This document shows positions 7,819-15,555 of a stretch of DNA of 33,568 nt, one piece after another. This DNA is from JAAYAN01 sp964437215 (lineage in GTDB: Bacteria; Bacteroidota; Ignavibacteria; Ignavibacteriales; Melioribacteraceae): positions 1-33,568 of the forward strand of contig CAYTFZ010000019.1 of the NCBI GenBank assembly GCA_964437215.1. Reading direction: 5' to 3'. Position 1 is the stretch's first letter. Each line of letters begins with the position of its first letter. The translations under genes were made by a program, and so were the position numbers. The notes below the pieces were generated by a model, which saw only the letters and a list, made by a program, of their open reading frames with translations, was not told where the DNA came from and made no database searches.

Positions 7819-8790
7819 TATGGACAAGAGAGTTTTATCCGTTCATTACAATATAATCCTGCAAGTTATTGGAATACATATGACAGTGTTTATGCCAGTG
7901 ACCCGTTAGACGGAGGTTCATTAAATTATAACGGACACAGCATTATTTTATACGGCGGCAGTTCTGATGAAAGCACATATGGATTCGGAAGGATTCTTCC
8001 TTTTTATGAGAATAATGTAAAAGGCGGTATGCGTATATTAAAATTTCTTGATTGGGGAATTGAGCCATATATCTCTACTGGAAATAATAATATGAATAGA
8101 AAACCTGTTACAAGTTACCTTTACGTTTGGACAACCGGGCAGGAAAATGCAATTTCCTTTGGTCAGGGAATAATTGATGCAGCTTTGCCGGTTGAATTGC
8201 TTTATTTTAACGCTGATACAAGCGGAACTTCAGTATTACTAAATTGGGCAACTGCAACTGAACACGATAACTACTTGTTCTACGTAAAGAGAAAAAATGT
8301 GTCAATAAGTGAAGAAAATTGGAGTACTGTTGATACTATTTATGCTGAATCTGGAAGTTCAAGCACAACTAGATATTATACCTCAATTGATAGCCAACTC
8401 AATAAAGGAACATATATGTATCATCTTGAACAGATGGATATAAATGGTGATATAACATTTCCTTCAGATACAATTCAAATAGAAGTCGGTGGCTATGTTG
8501 ATGTGGAAAATGATTTACACTTTCATAACTCATTTCATTTAGAACAGAATTACCCCAATCCTTTTAATCCTGTTACAAATATTCGTTATTCAATACCTTC
8601 GGCGCAGTTTGTTAGTCTTAAAGTATTTAATATCCTTGGCGAAGAAGTTGCCTCATTGGTAAATGAAGAAAAATCTGCAGGAATTCACGAGGTGAAATTT
8701 AATGCAGCTTCTTTAAATAGCGGGGTTTATATATATAAAATTCAAACTGAAGAGTTTTATTCTGTAAAAAAACTGCTTTTGCTTAAGTAG
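7819..8790 (+). CDS. T9SS cargo protein, N-terminus lost in assembly gap
   Basis: The 323 visible residues are the C-terminal part of a secreted protein. Residues 1-120 or so (YGQESFIRSLQYNP, DGGSLNYNGH, FGRILPFYENN, STGNNNMNRKP) align closely with residues 166-285 of the protein at 26460-27683, so about 165 residues and a signal peptide should be missing upstream. A fibronectin-like block follows (ALPVELLYFNADTSG to TATEHDNYLFYVKRK), which the paralogue lacks. A complete T9SS type A sorting domain ends the protein (QNYPNPFNPVTNIRYSIP, LKVFNILGEEVASLV, SGVYIYKIQ, KKLLLLK). A protein with two sorting domains is not expected, so this is a separate gene from 6250-7718. Its enzymatic or binding role is unknown. 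Confidence 0.85.
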   Translation, partial: YGQESFIRSLQYNPASYWNTYDSVYASDPLDGGSLNYNGHSIILYGGSSDESTYGFGRILPFYENNVKGGMRILKFLDWGIEPYISTGNNNMNRKPVTSYLYVWTTGQENAISFGQGIIDAALPVELLYFNADTSGTSVLLNWATATEHDNYLFYVKRKNVSISEENWSTVDTIYAESGSSSTTRYYTSIDSQLNKGTYMYHLEQMDINGDITFPSDTIQIEVGGYVDVENDLHFHNSFHLEQNYPNPFNPVTNIRYSIPSAQFVSLKVFNILGEEVASLVNEEKSAGIHEVKFNAASLNSGVYIYKIQTEEFYSVKKLLLLK

Positions 8791-8984
8791 AAATGAATAA
8801 ATTTAATCTGTAAAAAAAGTATTAGCATTCATTCATCTTTACAATAAACTGTTTTTATTTTAAACTCTAAAAATTGTATATTTCGGTATGAATATACTGC
8901 TTGTATACAAAACAGTTTTTAATCCCATAAATAATAAAACAGGGTTTATATTTACCCTTATTCTGTTTAATAAATGGAGAAGTA

Positions 8985-9272
8985 ATGGCTAAAGTAAAAG
9001 GCGGCATAATTGTCGATATAGAAAAGTGCAAAGGCTGCGAGTTATGTAAAGAAGCGTGTCCGCAGGAAACGCTCGAATTATCAAGGCAGCTTAATTCAAA
9101 AGGATATCATTATATAGTAAAGATTGAAGATAAATGCACAGGCTGCACTAATTGTGCGTTAGTTTGTCCGGAAGGAGTAATAAAGGTTTACAGAAAAACA
9201 CTTGATAAAAAAGAGCATATAGCTGATATAAAAAATGTAAATAGCGATATAACAGTAACGGTGAAAGAATGA
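8985..9272 (+). CDS. korD: 2-oxoacid:ferredoxin oxidoreductase, delta (2[4Fe-4S] ferredoxin) subunit
   Basis: This small protein of 95 residues carries two ferredoxin-type [4Fe-4S] motifs: CKGCELCKEACP (Cys15, 18, 21, 25) and CTGCTNCALVCP (Cys51, 54, 57, 61). It is the electron-transfer subunit that passes electrons from the thiamine-dependent core to free ferredoxin. GGAG lies 8 bases before the ATG. Its stop overlaps the next start in ATGA, and the same happens at the next two junctions, so the four genes form one coupled operon. The 194 bases upstream hold an unconfirmed promoter; I see a perfect palindrome TTGTATACAA at 8901-8910 and a GGGT/ACCC hairpin at 8942-8957 in the presumed leader. 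Confidence 0.9.
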   Translation: MAKVKGGIIVDIEKCKGCELCKEACPQETLELSRQLNSKGYHYIVKIEDKCTGCTNCALVCPEGVIKVYRKTLDKKEHIADIKNVNSDITVTVKE

Positions 9273-10339
9273 GTGCATATGAATTGATGAAAGGCAACGA
9301 GGCAATGGCAGAAGCTGCAATAAGAGCTGGAGCTGATGCTTATTTTGGATACCCTATCACTCCGCAATCGGAAGTGCTGGAATATTTAAGCAGGGAAGCT
9401 AATAAAAGAACAGGGATGATTGTTCTGCAGGCTGAAAGTGAAATTGCCTCAATAAATATGGTTTATGGAGCAGCAGGGACAGGTAAAAAAGTCTGGACGT
9501 CTTCATCAGGGCCGGGAATAAGTCTGATGCAGGAAGGAATATCTTATATAGCTTGTGCCGAATTGCCTTGTCTTATTGTAAATGTTATGCGCGGCGGACC
9601 AGGACTCGGGACCATCCAGCCATCGCAAGGAGATTATTTGCAGGCAGTTAAAGGGGGAGGACACGGAGATTATAAACTGATTGTACTTGCTCCGGCAACA
9701 GTTCAGGAAATGTCTGATTTTGTTAAATTGGGATTTGATCTTGCTTTTAAATGGAAAAATCCGGTTATGATTTTAACAGACGGAGCACTTGGGCAGATGA
9801 TGGAAAAAGTTAAATTATTCGATCCGCAGCCTCGAACAAATGAAATATTGCCTTGGGCTACAACCGGTAAAAGTGCTAACAGAAAGAAAAATTTAATTAC
9901 TTCCTTGTATATGCAGCCCGAAGATATGGAAAAAATGAACAGAAAATTGCAAAAAAAGTATGATGATATTACAAGAGAAGAAGTAAGATTCGAAGAAATT
10001 AATTGTGAGGATGCTGATATAATACTGACAGCATTCGGTTTAGTTGCCCGGATATGCTCAAAAGCTGCTGATATGGCGCGCAAAAAAGGAATAAAAGTCG
10101 GCGTATTCAGACCTGTAACACTGTTTCCGTTTCCTGCGGAAGCATTGAATAGATATGCTCAAAAAACAAAATTATTTATTGATGTAGAGATGAACGCAGG
10201 TCAGATGCTCGAAGATGTTAAACTTGCTGTTAACGGAAAAGTAAACGTCGATTTTTATGGAAGAATGGGAGGAATTGTACCTTCTCCCGATGAAATTCTT
10301 GAAAAAATAATTCAAATGTCTGGTTTGGAGAATAAATGA
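9269..10339 (+). CDS. korA: 2-oxoacid:ferredoxin oxidoreductase, alpha subunit
   Basis: This 356-residue subunit carries the pyrimidine-binding and transketolase C-terminal domains. The N-terminus has MKGNEAMAEAAIRAGADAYF followed by GYPITPQSE, where the Tyr-Pro-Ile-Thr-Pro loop contacts substrate. LQAESEIASINMVYGAAGTG supplies the glutamate that activates thiamine diphosphate. GGPGLGTIQPSQGDYLQAVKGGGHGDYKL and ILTDGALGQMME follow. The enzyme oxidatively decarboxylates a 2-oxoacid with CoA and reduces ferredoxin, and can run in reverse in carbon-fixing relatives. Sequences of this length and motif set are annotated either as 2-oxoglutarate (Kor) or branched-chain 2-oxoacid (Vor, where this subunit is VorB) enzymes, so the substrate is open. 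It overlaps both neighbours by 4 bases. Confidence 0.92.
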   Translation: MSAYELMKGNEAMAEAAIRAGADAYFGYPITPQSEVLEYLSREANKRTGMIVLQAESEIASINMVYGAAGTGKKVWTSSSGPGISLMQEGISYIACAELPCLIVNVMRGGPGLGTIQPSQGDYLQAVKGGGHGDYKLIVLAPATVQEMSDFVKLGFDLAFKWKNPVMILTDGALGQMMEKVKLFDPQPRTNEILPWATTGKSANRKKNLITSLYMQPEDMEKMNRKLQKKYDDITREEVRFEEINCEDADIILTAFGLVARICSKAADMARKKGIKVGVFRPVTLFPFPAEALNRYAQKTKLFIDVEMNAGQMLEDVKLAVNGKVNVDFYGRMGGIVPSPDEILEKIIQMSGLENK

Positions 10340-11163
10340 ACGAGAAAAATTTAATAGAAGAAGAAAATTTATACAATAAAGCCGAAGAAGAAATTATATG
10401 TTCTGAAGATAATATAGTTTACAAAAAACCATCTGTTTTAATCGATGTACCAATGCATTATTGTCCAGGATGCGGACATGGTGTTACACACAGATTGATT
10501 GCGGAAGTTATTGAAGAAATGGGAATTCAATCGGAAACAATCGGTGTTGCACCGGTTGGGTGCTCTGTATTTGCCTATAATTATCTTGATGTAGATATGA
10601 CAGGAGCTGCTCACGGCAGAGCAAGCGCTGTTGCTACCGGAATAAAAAGAGTTTTACCCGATAAATATGTCTTTTCTTATCAGGGTGACGGCGATTTAGC
10701 AGCAATTGGAACCGGCGAAACAATACATACTTGCAACCGCGGAGAAAATATTCTGATTATTTTTATAAATAACGGTATCTACGGTATGACTGGCGGGCAA
10801 ATGGCCCCGACAACTCTTGAAGGTATGAAATCGACAACTTCACCAAAGGGAAGAAACAGCAGCACTATGGGAGCACCTTTAAAAATTACTGAAATGGTTG
10901 CTCAGCTTCCCGGTGTTTGTTATGCCGCAAGAGTAGCTGTAAATAATCCTAAAAATGTCAGGTTTGCTAAAAAAGCTATTGTAAAAGGATTCGAAAATCA
11001 AAAATATAACAAAGGACTTAGTTTTATAGAAGTTGTTTCTAACTGCCCGTCAAATTGGAAAATGACACCTGTAGAATCAAATAAATGGCTGGAAGAAAAT
11101 ATGTTGAAATTTTATGTGTTGGGAGAAATAAAAAATTCAGATAAAGCGGAGACTAAGAAATGA
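10336..11163 (+). CDS. korB: 2-oxoacid:ferredoxin oxidoreductase, beta (thiamine diphosphate) subunit
   Basis: This 275-residue subunit binds the thiamine diphosphate cofactor: GDGD at 117-120 and NNG at 145-147 form the Mg-diphosphate motif. Four cysteines at the positions that hold the internal [4Fe-4S] cluster in this family are present: Cys43 and Cys46 (CPGCGHG), Cys76 (VGCSVF) and Cys237 (SNCPSNW). Before the first cluster motif lies an acidic extension of about 30 residues (MNEKNLIEEENLYNKAEEE), longer than in many relatives. Residues GMTGGQMAPTT after NNG are typical of this enzyme group. It sits third in the coupled delta-alpha-beta-gamma operon, sharing ATGA junctions on both sides. 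Confidence 0.92.
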   Translation: MNEKNLIEEENLYNKAEEEIICSEDNIVYKKPSVLIDVPMHYCPGCGHGVTHRLIAEVIEEMGIQSETIGVAPVGCSVFAYNYLDVDMTGAAHGRASAVATGIKRVLPDKYVFSYQGDGDLAAIGTGETIHTCNRGENILIIFINNGIYGMTGGQMAPTTLEGMKSTTSPKGRNSSTMGAPLKITEMVAQLPGVCYAARVAVNNPKNVRFAKKAIVKGFENQKYNKGLSFIEVVSNCPSNWKMTPVESNKWLEENMLKFYVLGEIKNSDKAETKK

Positions 11164-11702
11164 TTGAAGAAATGATTATTTCAGGATTTGGCGGTCAGGG
11201 TGTTCTTTCAATGGGGCAGATACTATGCTATTCCGGAGTTGTAGAAGGGAAAGAAGTGAGCTGGATGCCATCTTACGGTCCCGAAATGAGGGGCGGAACT
11301 GCAAATTGTATAACAATCATAAGCGATCAAAAAATTAGTTCGCCTATTATTTCTAAATTTGATACTGTTATAGCACTAAATCAGCCGTCAGTTGATAAAT
11401 TTGAAAAAGCTGTTAAACCCGGCGGATTGTTAATATACGAAAAAAGCACTGTGAGTAATCCTCCCAAAAGAAATGATATAACAGTTATCGGAATTGAAGC
11501 TGGAAATGAAGCTTCAAAATTGAACAATTTAAAAATTATGAATATGATAATATTGGGTGCTTTTTTAAGCAAAAAGCCTATTATCAGTCTCGAGAATATT
11601 ATTGCAGGTTTAAGGAAGGTTCTTCCTGAAAGATATCATCATCTTCTTCCGTTAAATGAAACTGCTCTTAAACGCGGTATGGATTTAGTTAAAAATTCAT
11701 AA
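11160..11702 (+). CDS. korC: 2-oxoacid:ferredoxin oxidoreductase, gamma subunit
   Basis: This subunit of 180 residues has the gamma-domain signature GFGGQGVLSMGQIL near the N-terminus and PSYGPEMRGGTANC near residues 38-51, both diagnostic for the 2-oxoacid oxidoreductase gamma fold, which helps bind CoA. The final helix PERYHHLLPLNETALKRGM is typical. It closes the operon that begins at 8985. The 84 bases to atpD are AT-rich, with a weak inverted repeat but no convincing terminator, so read-through into atpD is possible. Confidence 0.92.
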   Translation: MIEEMIISGFGGQGVLSMGQILCYSGVVEGKEVSWMPSYGPEMRGGTANCITIISDQKISSPIISKFDTVIALNQPSVDKFEKAVKPGGLLIYEKSTVSNPPKRNDITVIGIEAGNEASKLNNLKIMNMIILGAFLSKKPIISLENIIAGLRKVLPERYHHLLPLNETALKRGMDLVKNS

Positions 11703-11786
11703 AGCTTGCTAACGGAATAATAAAATTAAAAATTGATATATTAAAAATTATTATTTAATTTTTAACTTCAAAAATAAGAGTGTAAA

Positions 11787-13193
11787 ATGGCAAAAAATGA
11801 AGGTTCAATTGTTCAAGTTATAGGGCCGGTTGTAGATATAGATTTTGAAGATAATAATCTTCCTAAAATATTAAACGCAATAATTATTCCGCGTACAAGT
11901 GTTGAAGGAGAAAAGGAAAATTTAATTGTTGAAGTACAGCAGCACTTGGGCGAAAACAGGGTTCGTACAATTGCTATGGATTCAACAGACGGTCTTGTTA
12001 GGGGAATGAAAGCTATAGATACTGGTGAACCTATTTCTATTCCTGTGGGACCTAATACTCTAGGCAGATTAATAAATGTAACAGGTGAGGGAATTGACGG
12101 ACTTGGCGAGATTAAAACGGAAAAGAAATATCCTATACACAGGCATGCTCCCAGTTTTAAAAACCTTTCAACCTCCCAGGAATTATTTGAAACCGGAATT
12201 AAAGTAATTGACCTTATAGAACCTTATTCTAAAGGCGGAAAGACAGGTCTTTTTGGTGGCGCTGGTGTTGGAAAAACTGTTATTATTCAGGAGCTTATTC
12301 ATAACATTGCCAAGCAGCATGGAGGATATTCAGTTTTTGCCGGTGTAGGAGAAAGAACTCGTGAAGGTAACGATCTTTGGCTTGAGATGAAAGAATCTGG
12401 TGTTCTAAGCAAAACTGCTCTTGTATTCGGACAGATGAATGAACCGCCGGGAGCCCGTTTAAGAGTTGGACTTACAGGGTTAACTATTGCCGAATACTTC
12501 CGTGACGAAGAAGGAAGGGACGTACTTTTATTTATAGATAATATTTTCCGTTTTACTCAAGCTGGTTCGGAAGTGAGCGCTCTTTTAGGAAGAATGCCTT
12601 CTGCAGTTGGATATCAGCCGAATTTAGCTTCGGAAATGGGTGAATTGCAAGAAAGAATTACATCAACAGACAAAGGCTCAATTACTTCTGTTCAGGCAAT
12701 ATACGTTCCTGCAGACGATTTAACCGACCCGGCTCCTGCTACGGCTTTTTCGCATCTGGATGCAACAACGGTATTAAGCCGTCAGATATCGGAACTTGGA
12801 ATTTATCCCGCTGTAGATCCTCTGGATTCGACATCGCGTATTCTTGAACCTGGTATAGTTGGGGAAGAACATTACAGAGTAGCGCGTCAGGTAAAAGAAA
12901 TATTGCAGTCATATAAAGATTTACAGGATATAATAAATATTTTGGGTATGGACGAGCTTTCGGATGAAGATAAAACAGTTGTAAGAAGAGCAAGAAGAGT
13001 GCAAAGATTCTTCAGTCAGCCATTTCATGTAGCTGAACAATTTACAGGGTTTCCTGGTAAATATGTAAAAATTGAAGATACAATAAGAGGATTTAAGGAA
13101 ATAATTGAAGGAAAGCACGATGATTTGCCTGAATCTGCCTTTATGTATGTAGGTACAATAGAAGAAGCTATTGAAAAAGCTAAAGGAATGTAA
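11787..13193 (+). CDS. atpD: F1 ATP synthase, beta subunit
   Basis: The 468-residue protein is the catalytic beta subunit of F-type ATP synthase and full length for the family. The P-loop GGAGVGKT is at 157-164; the catalytic Glu189-Arg190 lie in VGERTREG; the Walker B strand LLFIDN is at 247-252; the DELSEED lever appears as DELSDED at 389-395. The gene starts at an ATG preceded by AAGAG. It is followed after 7 bases by atpC. The other ATP synthase genes are not in the window; in green sulfur bacteria and many Bacteroidota atpD-atpC are likewise separate from atpBEFHAG, so this layout fits the inferred lineage. Confidence 0.98.
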   Translation: MAKNEGSIVQVIGPVVDIDFEDNNLPKILNAIIIPRTSVEGEKENLIVEVQQHLGENRVRTIAMDSTDGLVRGMKAIDTGEPISIPVGPNTLGRLINVTGEGIDGLGEIKTEKKYPIHRHAPSFKNLSTSQELFETGIKVIDLIEPYSKGGKTGLFGGAGVGKTVIIQELIHNIAKQHGGYSVFAGVGERTREGNDLWLEMKESGVLSKTALVFGQMNEPPGARLRVGLTGLTIAEYFRDEEGRDVLLFIDNIFRFTQAGSEVSALLGRMPSAVGYQPNLASEMGELQERITSTDKGSITSVQAIYVPADDLTDPAPATAFSHLDATTVLSRQISELGIYPAVDPLDSTSRILEPGIVGEEHYRVARQVKEILQSYKDLQDIINILGMDELSDEDKTVVRRARRVQRFFSQPFHVAEQFTGFPGKYVKIEDTIRGFKEIIEGKHDDLPESAFMYVGTIEEAIEKAKGM

Positions 13194-13200
13194 AAAATAA

Positions 13201-13608
13201 ATGAAAGAAATACATTTGGAAATAGTTACTCCGTCCAAAATGGCGTTTAACGGTGAAGTTCTTTCTGTTACAGTTCCTGGATCAAAAGGCAGCTTTCAAA
13301 TACTTTTTAATCATGCCCCGATAATAAGTTCTCTTGAAATAGGAATTATAAAAATAATTGATGTTGATAGCAAACCTAACTATTATTCCACAAGCGGCGG
13401 AACATTAGAAGCAAAAAATAATAATGTTACATTATTAGTTGAGTCTTTGGAATCCCCTGAAGAAATAAGTTTAAAAAGAGCTCAAGAATCGATGCAAAGA
13501 GCTAAGGAAAGATTATCTAAAAAAAATGCTGACCTTGATCAGGTACGAGCTGAAAATAGTCTTAAGAGAGCGTTAAACAGGATTAAACTTTATAATAAAA
13601 TCAAGTAG
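13201..13608 (+). CDS. atpC: F1 ATP synthase, epsilon subunit
   Basis: This 135-residue protein is the epsilon subunit of the central stalk. Residues 1-85 form the N-terminal beta sandwich (LEIVTPSKMAFNGEVLSVTV, then PGSKGSFQILFNHAPIISSL with the conserved Gly and His). The remaining residues form a lysine-rich C-terminal helical hairpin (SPEEISLKRAQESMQRAKERL) that in this family inhibits ATP hydrolysis. It follows atpD by 7 bases. Its stop is only 6 bases from the end of the convergent Lon-domain gene, leaving no room for a separate terminator between them. Confidence 0.95.
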   Translation: MKEIHLEIVTPSKMAFNGEVLSVTVPGSKGSFQILFNHAPIISSLEIGIIKIIDVDSKPNYYSTSGGTLEAKNNNVTLLVESLESPEEISLKRAQESMQRAKERLSKKNADLDQVRAENSLKRALNRIKLYNKIK

Positions 13609-13614
13609 TAAAAA

Positions 13615-14238
13615 TCAGTTAATATATCCATTCCCGATAATAATTTTTGTATTTAATTCTCCTGAATCTATTATTTTATTTATCTTATCAAGATGATTTG
13701 ATAAGTAAATCAGTCTTTCGCTTTCACTCTTTAAAATAAGTAAATCCTGCTGTTGCTGCAGAGTAAGGCCAGATTTTTCGGCTATTTTAAATGATTTAAA
13801 ATTTGATTTATCGAGATTACTAAAAAAGTAATTATCCGGCTGCTTTTCAGTCTTACTTAATAGTTCAGCAAATCTGCTTAAAACTACTTCAAATATTATT
13901 TCGGAATCGCGTGATTTATTGTCGAAATAAGGTTCTACTTCCGATTCAAAGTAACCATCCCGATTAATTAAAGAATTAATAGTATTAAATCTTTCGTATC
14001 CCTTTACATATATATCCATTTCGCCTTTATTGTATGTACGAATAATTTTTTCAACTTTACAGATACATCCTATTTTTGATATGCGGGAATTTATTACTGA
14101 AACAATACCGAAAACTTCACCTGTAGTATAAACCCGGTTAATCATTTTTTTATATCTTTCTTCAAAAATATGAAGAGGATAAATACTTTCAGGAAAAAGT
14201 ACAAGTTCAAGAGGGAATATGGGAATTAAAGAATTCAT
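13615..14238 (-). CDS. Lon N-terminal (LON substrate-binding) domain protein
   Basis: This protein of 207 residues consists of a LON N-terminal domain without the ATPase or protease parts of Lon. The opening IPIFPLELVLFPESIYPLHIFEERYKKMI is the standard signature, followed by the GxV(S) strand FGIVSVINSRISKIGCICKVEKI and VKGYERFNTI. Stand-alone proteins of this type (LonN-like, cd/PF02190) occur widely; they are thought to bind unfolded polypeptides, but a defined role is lacking. The C-terminal half is helical with SGLTLQQQQDLLILKSESERL, also usual for the family. It lies downstream of superoxide dismutase on the same strand but beyond a strong terminator, so it is probably expressed on its own or by read-through. 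Confidence 0.88.
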   Translation of the reverse strand: MNSLIPIFPLELVLFPESIYPLHIFEERYKKMINRVYTTGEVFGIVSVINSRISKIGCICKVEKIIRTYNKGEMDIYVKGYERFNTINSLINRDGYFESEVEPYFDNKSRDSEIIFEVVLSRFAELLSKTEKQPDNYFFSNLDKSNFKSFKIAEKSGLTLQQQQDLLILKSESERLIYLSNHLDKINKIIDSGELNTKIIIGNGYIN

Positions 14239-14271
14239 AAATAATAATAAAAAATAAAAACTTTAATATCA

Positions 14272-14301
14272 AATAAAAAAAATCCTCATTTCTGAGGATT
14301 T
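14272..14301 (-). terminator. Strong rho-independent terminator after superoxide dismutase
   Basis: On the minus strand, arms of nine bases (14301-14293 and 14288-14280) pair perfectly around a GAAA tetraloop, and the following bases 14279-14272 read TTTTATTT. The tetraloop is of the stable GNRA type. It begins 4 bases after the superoxide dismutase stop codon. Confidence 0.85.
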
Positions 14302-14305
14302 GAAT

Positions 14306-15028
14306 TTATGCTTTGAGATAGTTTTGTTCAACCTGATCCCAATTAATGACCTTAAAGAAATTATCAATATACTCAGGCCTTCTGTTCTGATATTTTAAAT
14401 AATATGCATGTTCCCATACATCAATTCCCAGAATAGGTGTTCCTTTTACTTCAGCAATATCCATTAAAGGATTATCCTGATTAGGGGTTGATGAAACGGC
14501 CAGACCTGATTCGGTTTTAACCAGCCAAGCCCACCCTGATCCAAAACGATTGGCCGCAGCATCAGAAAAAATCTGTTTGAATGACTCAAACGAACCGAAT
14601 GTTTTATTAATTTCATCAGCTAATTTTCCTTTAGGCAAACCGCCTTTATTTGCTCCCATTACATTCCAGAAGAAAGTATGGTTGTAATGTCCGCCTCCGT
14701 TATTACGTACTGCCATTGGATATTTTGATATATTTTTTATGATATCTTCCAGTGACGAGTAAGGTATGCTGGTTACTTCTAATGCAGCATTTAATTTGGC
14801 AACATAAGCTGCATGATGTTTTGAATGATGAATTTCCATAGTCTGGGCATCAATATATGGTTCAAGCGCATTATAATTGTATGGCAACGGGGATAATTCA
14901 AATTTATTCATTTTCATACTCCTTTTTGTTATATAACTATTTAAATTATTTATCGAATGATCAAATTTATTTGCACCTGCAATTGCTGATGTTGTTATAA
15001 CTGATAATATGAAATTTCTTCTTTTCAT
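14306..15028 (-). CDS. sodA: Fe/Mn superoxide dismutase, with alternative exported and cytosolic starts
   Basis: The enzyme converts superoxide to oxygen and hydrogen peroxide. The metal ligands are His67 (TMEIHHSKHH), His117 (GGGHYNHTFFW), Asp203 and His207 (DVWEHAYY). Gln184 in TPNQDNPL and GGHYNH favour the manganese or cambialistic type. From the start at 15028 the 240-residue product has an N-terminal KRRNFILSVITTSAIAGA, a twin-arginine (Tat) type signal. A second start at Met40 (14911) lies 7 bases after AGGAG and gives a 201-residue cytosolic protein of normal family length. The outer ATG also has its own AGGAA 6 bases upstream, so both may be used. The gene stands alone with a strong terminator. 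Confidence 0.94.
   Translation of the reverse strand: MKRRNFILSVITTSAIAGANKFDHSINNLNSYITKRSMKMNKFELSPLPYNYNALEPYIDAQTMEIHHSKHHAAYVAKLNAALEVTSIPYSSLEDIIKNISKYPMAVRNNGGGHYNHTFFWNVMGANKGGLPKGKLADEINKTFGSFESFKQIFSDAAANRFGSGWAWLVKTESGLAVSSTPNQDNPLMDIAEVKGTPILGIDVWEHAYYLKYQNRRPEYIDNFFKVINWDQVEQNYLKA
14919..14923 (-). promoter_or_regulatory. Internal ribosome binding site in the superoxide dismutase gene
   Basis: The minus strand reads AAAAAGGAGTATGAAAATG. AGGAG is one base before one ATG (Met38), too close to serve it, but an ideal seven bases before the next ATG (Met40, at 14911). The mature enzyme domain starts right there, so this site could direct a leaderless form. Confidence 0.7.
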
Positions 15029-15216
15029 ATTTCATTCCTATATAAGTTATTTCTTTTAAATCATAATGTATAATTCAGAGAAAAAGTTCATTTTGAAGCA
15101 AATAAAAGATAGCTTGTCCTAATAAAAAGCCAAATATTATAACAAAGAAACACAGAAAAAGTTATTGAGAATTGGAAAGGAAGTAAAAATGGTTACAAAA
15201 GAAAGAAAATTAAAAC

Positions 15217-15555
15217 TTAATGATTATGATTGCATTTATCGTGATTGATAAGATTTTTGTAAGGATTATCTACAATAAATTCACCAGCTTCTAAATTACC
15301 GGAAAAATTCAGAAAAGATCCTTCCATATTATGCAGAGTTTCAGAATCAATAATCAGATCAAAATTAGAAAAAGGTATAATAGTATCATCAGGATTATTT
15401 TTCGAATCGAAACCGAATTTATACTCTATAATTTCTCCTAATGCACCATGTGCATTTATTCTTAAACGGTATTCATTTGAAAGGGAATAAGTATGGTATA
15501 AATGTTCAATATATGAAATTGCTTCGGCAGAGAGATTTAATATACTATTACTCAT
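15217..15555 (-). CDS. A-type (IscA/HesB-like) protein lacking the iron-sulfur cysteines
   Basis: This protein of 112 residues aligns end to end with A-type iron-sulfur carriers: ILNLSAEAISYIEHL (helix 1), YRLRINAHGALGEIIEYKFGFD (where IscA has Gly-Cys-Ser-Gly), DLIIDSETLHNMEGSFLNFS (the middle strand-helix), and EFIVDNPY (before the usual Cys-Gly-Cys). The first ligand position is Ala38 and the terminal Cys-x-Cys is absent; the tail DKCNHNH has one cysteine and three histidines instead. It therefore cannot hold a cluster in the standard way and may bind metal or act as a partner protein. I chose the ATG at 15555, overlapping the preceding stop by 8 bases; a GTG at 15588 would add 11 residues. 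Confidence 0.78.
   Translation of the reverse strand: MSNSILNLSAEAISYIEHLYHTYSLSNEYRLRINAHGALGEIIEYKFGFDSKNNPDDTIIPFSNFDLIIDSETLHNMEGSFLNFSGNLEAGEFIVDNPYKNLINHDKCNHNH

Noticed and set aside
8942..8957. GGGT/ACCC hairpin and nearby TTGTATACAA palindrome before the oxidoreductase operon
   Set aside because: The stem has only four pairs and no known riboswitch pattern; I mention it under the first gene but do not claim a regulatory element.
11703..11786. AT-rich inverted repeat between korC and atpD as a terminator
   Set aside because: The stem is almost wholly A-T with a long loop and no proper T-run, so it is not distinguishable from chance in this base composition.
15189..15248. A 19-codon plus-strand frame with a strong-looking AAGGAAG site before its ATG
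   Set aside because: It is very short, overlaps the end of the A-type protein gene in antisense, and has no other support.
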